A DNA stretch of 42,965 nt from Kitasatospora sp. DSM 101779 (lineage in GTDB: Bacteria > Actinomycetota > Actinomycetes > Streptomycetales > Streptomycetaceae). The stretch lies in assembly GCF_025655475.1 (NCBI RefSeq), contig NZ_JAHTIK010000001.1, forward strand, positions 5,275,132-5,318,096. The letters are read 5' to 3'. Shown here piece after piece: positions 21,998 through 29,195 of this stretch. The notes below the pieces were generated by a model. It made no database searches. It worked only from the letters and a program-made list of their open reading frames with translations, and was not told where the DNA came from. Position numbers and translations under genes: made by a program. Every line of letters begins with the position of its first letter. Position 1 is the first letter of the stretch.

Positions 21998-24397
21998 CTA
22001 CCCCCGGGTGCCCGTCGTCGTACCCGTCCCGCCGCTGCCGGCGGTCGTCCCGCCCGAGCCCGAGCCGCCCGAGCCCGAGCCGCCCGAGCCCGAGCCGCTC
22101 CCGGAACCGGACCCCGTCCCGCCGGAGCCGGACCCCGTCCCGGTGCCCGAGCCGTAGCCGAACAGGCCGCCCCCGCCGCCGGTGCTGCCCGAGTCCGTCC
22201 CGCCGCCCGAGGAACCGGCCCCGGTGCCGGGGCGGCCCGCGCCCGGCACGGTGGCGCCTTTCGACGCCCAGGGGCGCTCCGGCCGCTCGGTGGCGGCGTC
22301 CTCCGCCGGCGCACTGGCGGCCGGCGAGGACGGGGCGGTGGACGGGGAGGCGGAGGCGCTGCCGGTCGGCGACGGCTCGGCCGGCCGGGTGCGCACCTGC
22401 TTCGGCGCCGGGAAGTCGGAGACCGGCTCGCCGGCCAGCGCCGCCTTCATGTAGGCGGTCCAGATCAGCGTCGGGTAGCGGCCGCCCGCGGCCTCGCCGG
22501 TACCGCCGACCCCGTCCAGGGTGACCTGGGCCCCGGTGGCCGGGTCCTGGCCGAACAGCCCGACGGCCGTCACCAGCTCGGGCGTGTAGCCGACGAACCA
22601 GACCGACCGGGAGTTGTCCGTGGTGCCGGTCTTGCCCGCGACCGGCCGGTTCAGGGCGCCCGCCCGCCAGCCGGTGCCGCCCGGGTCGTCGACGACGCCC
22701 TGCAGCATGGCGGTGGCGGCCCGGGCCGCCTCCGGGCTGACCGCCTGGGTGGTGCTGTGCGCCGGCAGCGGCACCTGCTCGCCCTCCACCCCGACGGACT
22801 TCACCAGCCACGGGGTGATCTGCTTGCCGTCGTTGTCGAGCGCCGCGTACGCCCCGGCCATCTGCAGCACGCTGGGGGTGGCCGCGCCGAGCGGGATGGA
22901 CGGCACCGCGGCCAGCCCCGGGGTGTCGGCGGGCAGGCCCATCGCGACGGCCGTCCTCCGGACGGTCTCCAGCCCGGTGTCCTGCGCGAGCTGCGCGTAG
23001 ACCGAGTTGACCGACCAGTCGGTGGCCTGCTGGAGGGTGATCTGCCCGTAGTCCTTGCCGCCCTCGTTCGGCGGGGCGTACGGAGTGCCGGTGCCGCCGC
23101 GGACGGACCGCCCGCTGGTGCCGTCGTAGACGGTGTCGGCGGTGATCCGGCGGCCGGCCTGGGTGCGGGCCCCGCTGTCCAGCGCTGCGGCCAGCGCGAT
23201 CGCCTTGAAGGTGGAGCCCGCCTGGTAGTCCTGCCGGGTCGCGTTGTCGATCCAGTGCTCGGTGGCGTCGCTGCCGCCGTACAGCGCGAGCACCGCCCCG
23301 GTCCTCGGGTCCAGCGAGACGGCGCCGGCCTGGGCGTCGGCGTCCTTCTTGCGCTTCGCAGGGTCGAGGTTGTCGGTGAGCTGGCTGCGCACGGCGGCCC
23401 GCAGCTGCCGCTCCCGCTCGGCGTCCACGCTGAGGGTGACGGTGTAGCCGCCCTGGGCGAGCTGGGCGTCGCTCAGGACGTGCTGCGAGGTCAGGTAGTC
23501 GGTGGCGGCGGCCACCAGGTAGCCGGCCTGCCCGGAGAGGCCGGGTGCGCTCTTGGGCTGCTCCACCTCGGGGAAGGCGGTGGCCGCCCGCTGCTCGGCG
23601 GACAGCCAGTGCTCCTGCACCATGCCGTCCAGCACGTAGTTCCAGCGGTTCGTCGCGTTCTGCCTGCCCTGCGGGGTGGCGGTGGCGACGTCGTACGCGC
23701 TGGGCGCGTTCAGCAGCGCCGCCAGGTAGGCGCCCTGGGCGGCGTCCAGCCGGTCCGCGTCGATGCCGAAGTAGGCCTGCGCGGCGGCCTGGATGCCGTA
23801 GGCGCCGCGGCCGTAGTACGCGGTGTTCAGGTACCCGGCGAGGACGTCGTCCTTGCTCTCGGTCGCGTCCACCTTGATCGCGATGAAGAGCTCCTTCACC
23901 TTGCGGGTGACGCTCTGCTTCTGGCTGAGGTAGGTGTTCTTGACGTACTGCTGGGTGATCGTCGAGCCGCCCTGGGTGGCCTTGCCGGTCGCGGTGTTGA
24001 ACGCGGCCCGGGTCAGGCCCTGCAGGTTGACGGCGCCCTCGTGGTAGAAGTTGCGGTCCTCGGCGGCCAGCGCCGCGTGCCGGGCGGCGGGGGAGATCCG
24101 GTCGAGCGGCACGTTCTGCCGGTTGGTCTGCCCGGTCCGGGCGATCAGTGTGCCGTCGGAGTACAGCCAGGTGTTGCTCTGCGCCGTCGCGGCGGCGTGC
24201 GCGTCCGGCACCTGCACCAGGGTCAGCCCCAGCGCGAACAGGCCGACCGCGAACAGTACCGCCGCCACCGAGCCGGCCAGCGCGGTCCGCCAGGTCGGGA
24301 CCAGCCGCCGCCAGCCGCTGCGCCGCTGCGTCGTCCGGCGGCCGAACCACCGCCCGCGGGGCGCGCCGGAACCGCTCTGCTGCGAAGTACGGGGCAC
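21998..24397 (-). CDS. class A penicillin-binding protein (glycosyltransferase 51 plus transpeptidase)
   Basis: Polymerises lipid II and cross-links peptidoglycan on the outer face of the membrane. About 799 residues: a basic cytoplasmic tail, one membrane helix near residues 37-60, then the GT51 domain with EDRNFYHE (catalytic Glu113), GGSTITQQYVKN, RKVKELFIAIK and YLNTAYYGRGAYGIQ. The transpeptidase domain has the SxxK serine at 395 (GSTFK), SVN near 460 and KTG at K589. A Pro/Ser then Gly/Ser/Thr-rich tail of about 120 residues ends the protein. GTG 24397 has AGGAAGG 8 bases upstream and is preferred; ATG 24505 would add 36 residues behind a weak AAGGAAA. It diverges from the ATP-grasp-like gene. 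Confidence 0.92.
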   Translation of the reverse strand: MPRTSQQSGSGAPRGRWFGRRTTQRRSGWRRLVPTWRTALAGSVAAVLFAVGLFALGLTLVQVPDAHAAATAQSNTWLYSDGTLIARTGQTNRQNVPLDRISPAARHAALAAEDRNFYHEGAVNLQGLTRAAFNTATGKATQGGSTITQQYVKNTYLSQKQSVTRKVKELFIAIKVDATESKDDVLAGYLNTAYYGRGAYGIQAAAQAYFGIDADRLDAAQGAYLAALLNAPSAYDVATATPQGRQNATNRWNYVLDGMVQEHWLSAEQRAATAFPEVEQPKSAPGLSGQAGYLVAAATDYLTSQHVLSDAQLAQGGYTVTLSVDAERERQLRAAVRSQLTDNLDPAKRKKDADAQAGAVSLDPRTGAVLALYGGSDATEHWIDNATRQDYQAGSTFKAIALAAALDSGARTQAGRRITADTVYDGTSGRSVRGGTGTPYAPPNEGGKDYGQITLQQATDWSVNSVYAQLAQDTGLETVRRTAVAMGLPADTPGLAAVPSIPLGAATPSVLQMAGAYAALDNDGKQITPWLVKSVGVEGEQVPLPAHSTTQAVSPEAARAATAMLQGVVDDPGGTGWRAGALNRPVAGKTGTTDNSRSVWFVGYTPELVTAVGLFGQDPATGAQVTLDGVGGTGEAAGGRYPTLIWTAYMKAALAGEPVSDFPAPKQVRTRPAEPSPTGSASASPSTAPSSPAASAPAEDAATERPERPWASKGATVPGAGRPGTGAGSSGGGTDSGSTGGGGGLFGYGSGTGTGSGSGGTGSGSGSGSGSGGSGSGGSGSGGTTAGSGGTGTTTGTRG
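22053..22097 (-). repeat. three exact 15-bp repeats in the Gly/Ser tail of the penicillin-binding protein
   Basis: The plus-strand unit CCCGAGCCCGAGCCG is repeated at 22053-22067, 22068-22082 and 22083-22097. It encodes Gly-Ser pentapeptides in the C-terminal tail. Confidence 0.85.
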
Positions 24398-24489
24398 CGG
24401 AGTTCCCTTCCTGCGAGCCCCGCAAAGGTCGCTCACCCGTCGGACGGCATGGACCGTCCCACCCTGCCTGATCGACTTGTCAGCCGTTA

Positions 24490-24503
24490 GGGACTTATGT
24501 CCC
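24490..24503. promoter_or_regulatory. small inverted repeat in the PBP/ATP-grasp divergent region
   Basis: GGGAC-TTAT-GTCCC sits in an AT-rich pocket (24480-24520) of the 242-bp divergent gap. It could be a regulator site or part of the promoter of the penicillin-binding protein if the GTG start at 24397 is right; if ATG 24505 is used it lies inside the coding region. Confidence 0.3.
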
Positions 24504-24639
24504 ATTTTTCCTTACCGTTCCCTCACCTCGCGGCGGCCGACCCGCCGGCCCGCCGGTGCCGCCGCGGCGCCCTCCTCGCCCGCAGCCCCGCCACATACGG
24601 GCAGGTAGGGTGCCCGGACCCGCCCGCACGAGGAGCACC

Positions 24640-25464
24640 ATGGCCCGCCCGAGCATCCTGTACGTGACCGACCTCACCTACCCGGCCCGCGGCCGGCGCT
24701 ACGGAGACGAGGACACCCACCTCTCCGCCGCGCTGCGCACCGACTTCGCCGTCGCCCTGTGCCACCCGCTGGATGCGGCCGGTCTGATGGACTCCTTCGA
24801 CGGCGTCGTGGTGCGCAACAGCGGCCCGGTACTGCACTACCAGGAGCAGTACGACGCCTTCCGGGCCGAGGCGCTGCAGCGCGGCACCCGTGTGTTCAAC
24901 GAGCTGACCGGCCGTGCGGACATGGCCGGGAAGCAGTACCTGCTCGACCTGTCGGCCGGCGGCCACCCGGTCATCCCGACCGCGGAGGCCCCGGGCGACC
25001 TGGACCGCCTCCCCGACGTGGCGGCGTACGTGGCCAAGCCGAAGCTCGGCGCCGACTCCATCGGCCTGGAGATCGTCGGCCCGGACCGGATCGCCGCGAT
25101 CGCCGCCGCCGGCGGGATGCTCCTCCAGCCCCGGATCGACTTCCGCTACGAGGTGTCCTTCTACTTCGTCGACCGGGAGTTCCAGTACGCCCTGTACACG
25201 CCCGACAAGGACGTCCGCTGGCAGCTCGCGCCGTACCGCCCGAGCCCGGCGGACCTCGCCTTCGCCCGGCACTTCGTGGACTGGAACACCATCGACCACG
25301 GCATCCAGCGCGTCGACGCCTGCCGCACCGCCGACGGGGAACTGCTGCTGGTCGAGCTGGAGGACCTCAACCCGTACCTCTCGCTCGACCTCCTGGAGGA
25401 CGGGCAGCGCGAGTCCTTCACGGCCGCGGTGAAGGACTCCCTGCACCGGCTGCTGCGCCGCTGA
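24640..25464 (+). CDS. ATP-grasp-like protein of unknown function
   Basis: A 274-residue cytosolic protein. It has the layout of an ATP-grasp ligase: an N-terminal alpha/beta subdomain, a block with FNELTGRADMAGKQYLLDL (about 87-105), a conserved lysine in the AYVAKPKLGADSIGLE strand (about 128-143), and a C-terminal ELEDLNPYLSLD segment that supplies the acidic Mg-ATP ligands. Such enzymes join a carboxylate to an amine or thiol through an acyl-phosphate. The acceptor is unknown and no partner gene is adjacent. ATG 24640 has GAGGAG about 5 bases upstream. It is divergent from the penicillin-binding protein gene, so a link to cell-wall amino acids is possible but unproven. Confidence 0.78.
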   Translation: MARPSILYVTDLTYPARGRRYGDEDTHLSAALRTDFAVALCHPLDAAGLMDSFDGVVVRNSGPVLHYQEQYDAFRAEALQRGTRVFNELTGRADMAGKQYLLDLSAGGHPVIPTAEAPGDLDRLPDVAAYVAKPKLGADSIGLEIVGPDRIAAIAAAGGMLLQPRIDFRYEVSFYFVDREFQYALYTPDKDVRWQLAPYRPSPADLAFARHFVDWNTIDHGIQRVDACRTADGELLLVELEDLNPYLSLDLLEDGQRESFTAAVKDSLHRLLRR

Positions 25465-25527
25465 CCCGTGCCGTGCCGGGGACTCCCCGCAGGTCCGGGC
25501 AGTGCCGGGCGGCCGTGCCGGGAACGC

Positions 25528-25559
25528 CGAAGGCCCCCCGCTTCCGCGAGGGGCCTTCG
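25528..25559 (-). terminator. terminator of tRNA-Lys copy 1
   Basis: A 14-bp stem (25528-25541 with 25546-25559, one C-A mismatch) closes on a 4-base loop 9 bp downstream of the tRNA 3' end. The same element follows the other two tRNA copies. Confidence 0.88.
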
Positions 25560-25567
25560 ACCGTCTG

Positions 25568-25641
25568 TGCGCCGCCAGGGACTCGAACCCCGGACCCGCT
25601 GATTAAGAGTCAGCTGCTCTAACCAACTGAGCTAGCGGCGC
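25568..25641 (-). tRNA. tRNA-Lys (anticodon CTT), copy 1
   Basis: Read leftward the 74-nt sequence folds into a full cloverleaf. The acceptor stem GCGCCGC/GCGGCGC is perfect, the D arm has GCTC-AGTTGGTTA-GAGC, the anticodon arm GCTGA-CTCTTAA-TCAGC gives CUU, and the T arm carries GGTTCGAGTCC. The discriminator is A and CCA is not encoded. Identical copies lie at 25774-25847 and 37981-38054. Confidence 0.97.
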
Positions 25642-25656
25642 CTGCTGACGTGGAAA

Positions 25657-25662
25657 ACAATA
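25657..25662 (-). promoter_or_regulatory. -10 box of tRNA-Lys copy 1
   Basis: TATTGT in the context CGTGTA, 15 bp upstream of the tRNA 5' end. Copies 2 and 3 have TAGTGT and TATGGT at exactly the same distance. No clear -35 is seen. Confidence 0.55.
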
Positions 25663-25733
25663 CACGGTCCACAGCGGTGCCCCGCACCACCCGCAGCCGG
25701 CCCCGCCCGCGGCCGCGGCCGTGCCGGGAACGC

Positions 25734-25765
25734 CGAAGGCCCCTCGCTTCCGCGAGGGGCCTTCG
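25734..25765 (-). terminator. terminator of tRNA-Lys copy 2
   Basis: A perfect 14-bp stem (25734-25747 with 25752-25765) closes on a 4-base loop. It differs by one base from the terminators of copies 1 and 3. Confidence 0.9.
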
Positions 25766-25773
25766 ACCGTCTG

Positions 25774-25847
25774 TGCGCCGCCAGGGACTCGAACCCCGGA
25801 CCCGCTGATTAAGAGTCAGCTGCTCTAACCAACTGAGCTAGCGGCGC
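25774..25847 (-). tRNA. tRNA-Lys (anticodon CTT), copy 2
   Basis: Identical in all 74 positions to copy 1, which lies 132 bp away on the same strand. It has its own terminator and -10 box, so the two seem to be independently transcribed tandem duplicates. Confidence 0.97.
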
Positions 25848-25862
25848 CTGCTGACCTGCGGA

Positions 25863-25868
25863 ACACTA
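25863..25868 (-). promoter_or_regulatory. -10 box of tRNA-Lys copy 2
   Basis: TAGTGT preceded by CGTG, 15 bp from the tRNA 5' end, the same geometry as the other two copies. Confidence 0.5.
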
Positions 25869-26323
25869 CACGCCGCGGCGGGCGGAACGGAAATCGTGAC
25901 GGCCCGGTCACCAGGTGTCGCGGCCGGCCGCCCTGACGGCCACCCGGCGACGACCGTGCAGCGGCGACCGCGCGCCGGCAGGCAGCGCGGTGATCACGAG
26001 GCGGGTGCGGCGCGCGGGGCCGTGCGGAGAGACCGCCCCCGTGTTCCGCCCTCCGCCTTGACCTTCCGCGTTGCCCGCAGACCGCCCATGTCGTCGTTCC
26101 AGTCGCCAGGGAATCTAGCGGGCGAACCGGGAGAGAACGGGACACCTCGACGGGCACACGCCGCGCCGCGCCGTCCTGTCACCCGGTTCGCGCACTCCGG
26201 CGTCAGCCGGGGGTTGACGGCGGAGCGTGCGGAGGTGCCGTCTCCCCGGATGCGTGCGCTCGGCCTGCGGGAATGCCAGGATCACGGGGGAGAACCCGGT
26301 CCGGACTCCCCGAAGGCGGCACC
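25869..26323. other. intergenic region between tRNA-Lys copy 2 and LtrA copy 2
   Basis: About 455 bp without a protein-like frame. The left edge holds the tRNA promoter region. The rest should contain the promoter of the second LtrA gene; I see no clear core motif, repeat or hairpin there. Confidence 0.4.
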
Positions 26324-27547
26324 ATGACCAGCGAAGCGGACGGGCCGCCGACCGCGGCGGCCGGCACCCCCGCCCACCTCCAGCACACCCGTCCGGTGCG
26401 GCGGATGGCCCCGCGCTCCCGCAGCGAACCGCACCGCACCGCCACGCCGCTGGAGCTCTTCTTCGACCTCTGCTTCGTGGTCGCCGTCGCCCAGGTCGGG
26501 GTGCAGCTCGCGCACGCCCTCGCCGAGGGTCACGCCGCCACCGGCGTCGCGCGCTACCTGTTCGTGTTCTTCGCGATCTGGTGGGCCTGGATGAACTTCA
26601 CCTGGTTCGCCTCCGCGTACGACGTCGACGACGTCCCGTACCGCCTCACCACCCTGGTGCAGATCACCGGCGTGCTGGTGCTCGCGGCCGGGGTGCCCCG
26701 GATGTTCCAGGACCAGGACCTGGTTCTCTCGGTGGTCGGCTACGTGCTGATGCGCTTCGCCATGGTCACCCAGTGGCTGCGCGCTGCCGCCTGCGAGACC
26801 GGCGCGGCCCGCACCGTCGCGCTGCGCTACGCCCTCGGCATCACCCTCTGCCAGATCGGCTGGGGGCTGATCCTGCTCGTCCCGCACGGCGCCTACCCGT
26901 ACGTGATCCCACTCGGCATCCTGGCCGAGCTGGCGGTGCCGGTGCTGGCCGAGCGCAGCGCGCAGACGACCTGGCACCCGCACCACATCGCCGAGCGGTA
27001 CGGCCTGTTCACCCTGATCGTGCTCGGCGAGACGGTCGCCGCCGCCACCCTCGCCGTGCAGACCGCGCTGGACGAGCACGAGGCGATCGACGACCTGCTG
27101 CCGATCGCCGCCGGCGGCGTCCTTCTCTGCTTCGCCGCCTGGTGGATCTACTTCGCCGAACCCGTGCACGGGCGGCTCCGCTCCAACCGGCAGGCGTTCC
27201 TCTGGGGCTACGGGCACTACCTGCTGCTCGGCTCGGCGGCCGCGATCGGCGCCGGTCTGGAGGTGACGGTGGAGTACTCCGTGCACCGGGCGCACATCGG
27301 GGCGGCCGCCGCCGCCGCGGCGGTGACCGTGCCGGCCGCGCTCTACCTGTTCGCCGTCTGGCTGCTGCAGTCCCGGCACTTCAAGCAGGGTGCCGAGCAG
27401 ACGGTGCTGCCGGCCGCCGCGGTAGCCGTGCTCGCCTGCACCGCGCTCGGCCGCGACGCCGTCCTCGCGGCCGGCCTGGTCGCCGCCGCCGCCGTGGCCG
27501 TCGGCATCGCCCTGCGGTCCCGCCGTCTCGACCGCCGCCCCGCCTGA
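26324..27547 (+). CDS. low temperature requirement protein A (LtrA) family membrane protein, copy 2
   Basis: A 407-residue integral membrane protein with about ten hydrophobic helices. The LtrA blocks are LELFFDLCFVVAVAQV near residues 44-59, WWAWMNFTWFASAYD, AERYGLFTLIVLGET and FAAWWIYF. ATG 26324 follows a GAAGG about 8 bases upstream; an in-frame ATG at 26273 has no ribosome site and its product part is not conserved-looking. It is a paralogue of the protein encoded at 1091-2344, with similar helix layout but only the motif blocks clearly shared. Its molecular function is not established. The pentapeptide-repeat gene follows after 130 bp on the same strand. Confidence 0.88.
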   Translation: MTSEADGPPTAAAGTPAHLQHTRPVRRMAPRSRSEPHRTATPLELFFDLCFVVAVAQVGVQLAHALAEGHAATGVARYLFVFFAIWWAWMNFTWFASAYDVDDVPYRLTTLVQITGVLVLAAGVPRMFQDQDLVLSVVGYVLMRFAMVTQWLRAAACETGAARTVALRYALGITLCQIGWGLILLVPHGAYPYVIPLGILAELAVPVLAERSAQTTWHPHHIAERYGLFTLIVLGETVAAATLAVQTALDEHEAIDDLLPIAAGGVLLCFAAWWIYFAEPVHGRLRSNRQAFLWGYGHYLLLGSAAAIGAGLEVTVEYSVHRAHIGAAAAAAAVTVPAALYLFAVWLLQSRHFKQGAEQTVLPAAAVAVLACTALGRDAVLAAGLVAAAAVAVGIALRSRRLDRRPA

Positions 27548-27677
27548 AGCGGCGTGATGCGCGGTTCGGCCCCGTGCTCCGCCGCCCGGGCCGCCCGGCC
27601 GCCGGGCGCCGCGGCTGTCGGTGGCGGCTGCCAGGATGGCGCCAGCAGTCCGTCCCCGCACAGATCGGCCTTCCGCC

Positions 27678-28328
27678 ATGCCAGCCGTTCCCGAGCAGCT
27701 CGCCGACCTTCCGTACGCCGAGCTGCTGAGCCCGCACACCGGCCGGCTGTACGGCGACGAGCGCTACGACACGGTGCACTTCGACGGCGGCACGTACGAG
27801 GGCCGGGCGCTCGGCGCGGGCTTCCTGGAGTGCGCCTTCACCGGGGTCGAGCTGGACGGCACCGGTCTGCGCGATGCCCGCTTCAACGACGTCTGGCTGC
27901 AGGGCTGCCGGCTGGTCGGCACCGACCTCGCCGAGAGCGAGTGGCAGGACGCGACGCTCCTCGGCTCGGTGCTCGCCGGGATCTCCTGGTACGGCTCGGC
28001 GCTGCGCCGGGTGGTGCTGCGCGGCTGCAAGCTGGAGGCGGTCAACCTGCGCGGCGCCGTCCTGCGGGACGTCGTCTTCGAGGACTGCCTGCTGCGCGAC
28101 GTCGACCTCGGCGAGGCGAAGCTGACCTCGGTGTCGGTGCCGGGCTCCACCCTGGACGGCGTCCGGTTCGCCGGCGCCCGGATGGCGAAGGTGGACCTGC
28201 GCGGAGCGGCCGCGCTGGGCCTGCCCGACGCCCACCTCGGCCTCTCCGGTGCCGTCCTGAACACCGGCCAGTTGTTCGATCTGGCCCCGCTCTTCGCCCA
28301 GGCCCTCGGCATCACCGTCAAGGACTGA
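27678..28328 (+). CDS. pentapeptide-repeat protein
   Basis: A 216-residue cytosolic protein made mostly of A(D/N)LXX-type pentapeptide repeats from about residue 50 to 180, seen as runs such as GTDLAES, GSVLAG, AVNLRGAVLRDVVFEDC and RDVDLGEAKLTSV. Such repeats fold into a right-handed quadrilateral beta helix. Some family members mimic DNA and protect gyrase (Qnr/MfpA type), but many have no known role, and nothing here favours either view. ATG 27678 has a weak ribosome site. It converges with the reductase gene only 25 bp away. Confidence 0.82.
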   Translation: MPAVPEQLADLPYAELLSPHTGRLYGDERYDTVHFDGGTYEGRALGAGFLECAFTGVELDGTGLRDARFNDVWLQGCRLVGTDLAESEWQDATLLGSVLAGISWYGSALRRVVLRGCKLEAVNLRGAVLRDVVFEDCLLRDVDLGEAKLTSVSVPGSTLDGVRFAGARMAKVDLRGAAALGLPDAHLGLSGAVLNTGQLFDLAPLFAQALGITVKD

Positions 28329-28353
28329 GCGGCCCCTCAGGGCGCCGGGACGC

Positions 28354-29010
28354 TCAGAGCGCGGCGAGCGCCTCGGCGATCGTGCGGTCGCCCGACGTCA
28401 GCTCCAGCGTCCGGCCGACCGCCGGTGCGGGCTCGGTCAGCAGGGCGGCCAGCACCGCCGCCACGTCCGCCCGCGGCACCGGGCCGCTTTCGATGTGCTC
28501 GCCGAGCCGGACGAGGCCGGTGGGCGGCGCGTTGGTGAGCGGGCCGGGCCGCAGCACCGTCCAGTCCAGGGCGGTGCGCCGCCGCAGGTCGTCGTCGGCG
28601 GCGCCCTTGGCGCGCAGGTAGGCGCCGAACACCGGGTCCGGGCCGTCCGGTGCGGCGGCGTCCGCGCCCATCGAGGAGATCATCAGGTAGCGGCGGACGT
28701 GTGCCAGTTCGGCGGCGTCGGCGAGCAGGACGGCGGCCGCGCGGTCGACGGTGTCCTTGCGGGCGGCGCCGCTGCCCGGCCCGGCGCCGGCCGCGAACAC
28801 CACCGCATCGGCCCCCTCCAGGACATCGGCGAGAGTCTTCGCGTCCCCGGCCTCCAGGTCGAAGAGGACCGGTTCGGCGCCGCGCTGCCGCAGGTCGTCG
28901 GCGTGTTCGGCGCGCCGGACGAGTCCCACCGGAGTGTCCCCGCGGTCGGCCAGCAGCTGTTCCAGGTGGAGGGCGATCTGGCCGTGTCCACCGGCGATGA
29001 CGATGCGCAT
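28354..29010 (-). CDS. NAD(P)-binding atypical short-chain reductase (NmrA/YwnB-like)
   Basis: A 218-residue Rossmann-fold protein. The dinucleotide motif IVIAGGHGQIALHL (residues 3-16) starts right at the N-terminus, as in the NAD(P)H-binding NmrA-like family; DAVVFAAGAGPGSG, MISSMGAD and the TVLRPGPL strand follow the family pattern. It lacks the classic YxxxK dyad, having YLRAKG instead (Tyr-x-x-x-Lys is in fact spaced Y-L-R-A-K, so the dyad may be functional). ATG 29010 has GGTGGG just upstream. It is divergent from the phospholipase C gene over 185 bp. The substrate is unknown; some relatives are biliverdin or flavin reductases or stress sensors. Confidence 0.85.
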   Translation of the reverse strand: MRIVIAGGHGQIALHLEQLLADRGDTPVGLVRRAEHADDLRQRGAEPVLFDLEAGDAKTLADVLEGADAVVFAAGAGPGSGAARKDTVDRAAAVLLADAAELAHVRRYLMISSMGADAAAPDGPDPVFGAYLRAKGAADDDLRRRTALDWTVLRPGPLTNAPPTGLVRLGEHIESGPVPRADVAAVLAALLTEPAPAVGRTLELTSGDRTIAEALAAL

Positions 29011-29150
29011 GCCCACCACGTTATCCCCGTTCACCGTCCGTCCGCCGGGCGACGCGGCGGCGAACAGTCCGTCAAACTTCCGGCACGGCCATGGCCATGG
29101 CGCCCCGCCCTGCGTGACGATTCTCCGCGACCGATGGCACGGCAACGTGT

Positions 29151-29180
29151 TCATACAACATCACCGGACATCATCACCGA
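29151..29180 (+). promoter_or_regulatory. three 10-bp-spaced TCA repeats upstream of phospholipase C
   Basis: TCATACAACA, TCACCGGACA and TCATCACCGA follow each other at 29151, 29161 and 29171, ending 15 bp before the ATG. The pattern recalls PhoP-type direct repeats (GTTCA units), but the period is 10 rather than 11 bp, so the assignment is tentative. Confidence 0.3.
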
Positions 29181-29195
29181 AGGGACGGCGGCCCG

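Larger units (their letters stand above)
25518..25654 (-). repeat. 137-bp direct repeat, copy A (tRNA-Lys unit)
   Basis: By eye this block, covering the terminator, tRNA-Lys and part of the tRNA promoter region, is identical to 37931-38067. Copy 2 (about 25717-25855) matches copy A over 139 bp (25511-25649) with one base change in the terminator stem. Confidence 0.85.

Noticed and set aside
20355..24425. A 1356-codon open frame on the minus strand across the penicillin-binding protein, EamA and signal peptidase genes
   Set aside because: Its product is Arg/Pro/Gly-rich without domains and it is out of frame with three well-supported genes; long open antisense frames are expected at this GC content.
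25869..26323. A small protein gene between tRNA-Lys copy 2 and LtrA copy 2
   Set aside because: The frames present have no ribosome site, no domain and antisense-like composition.
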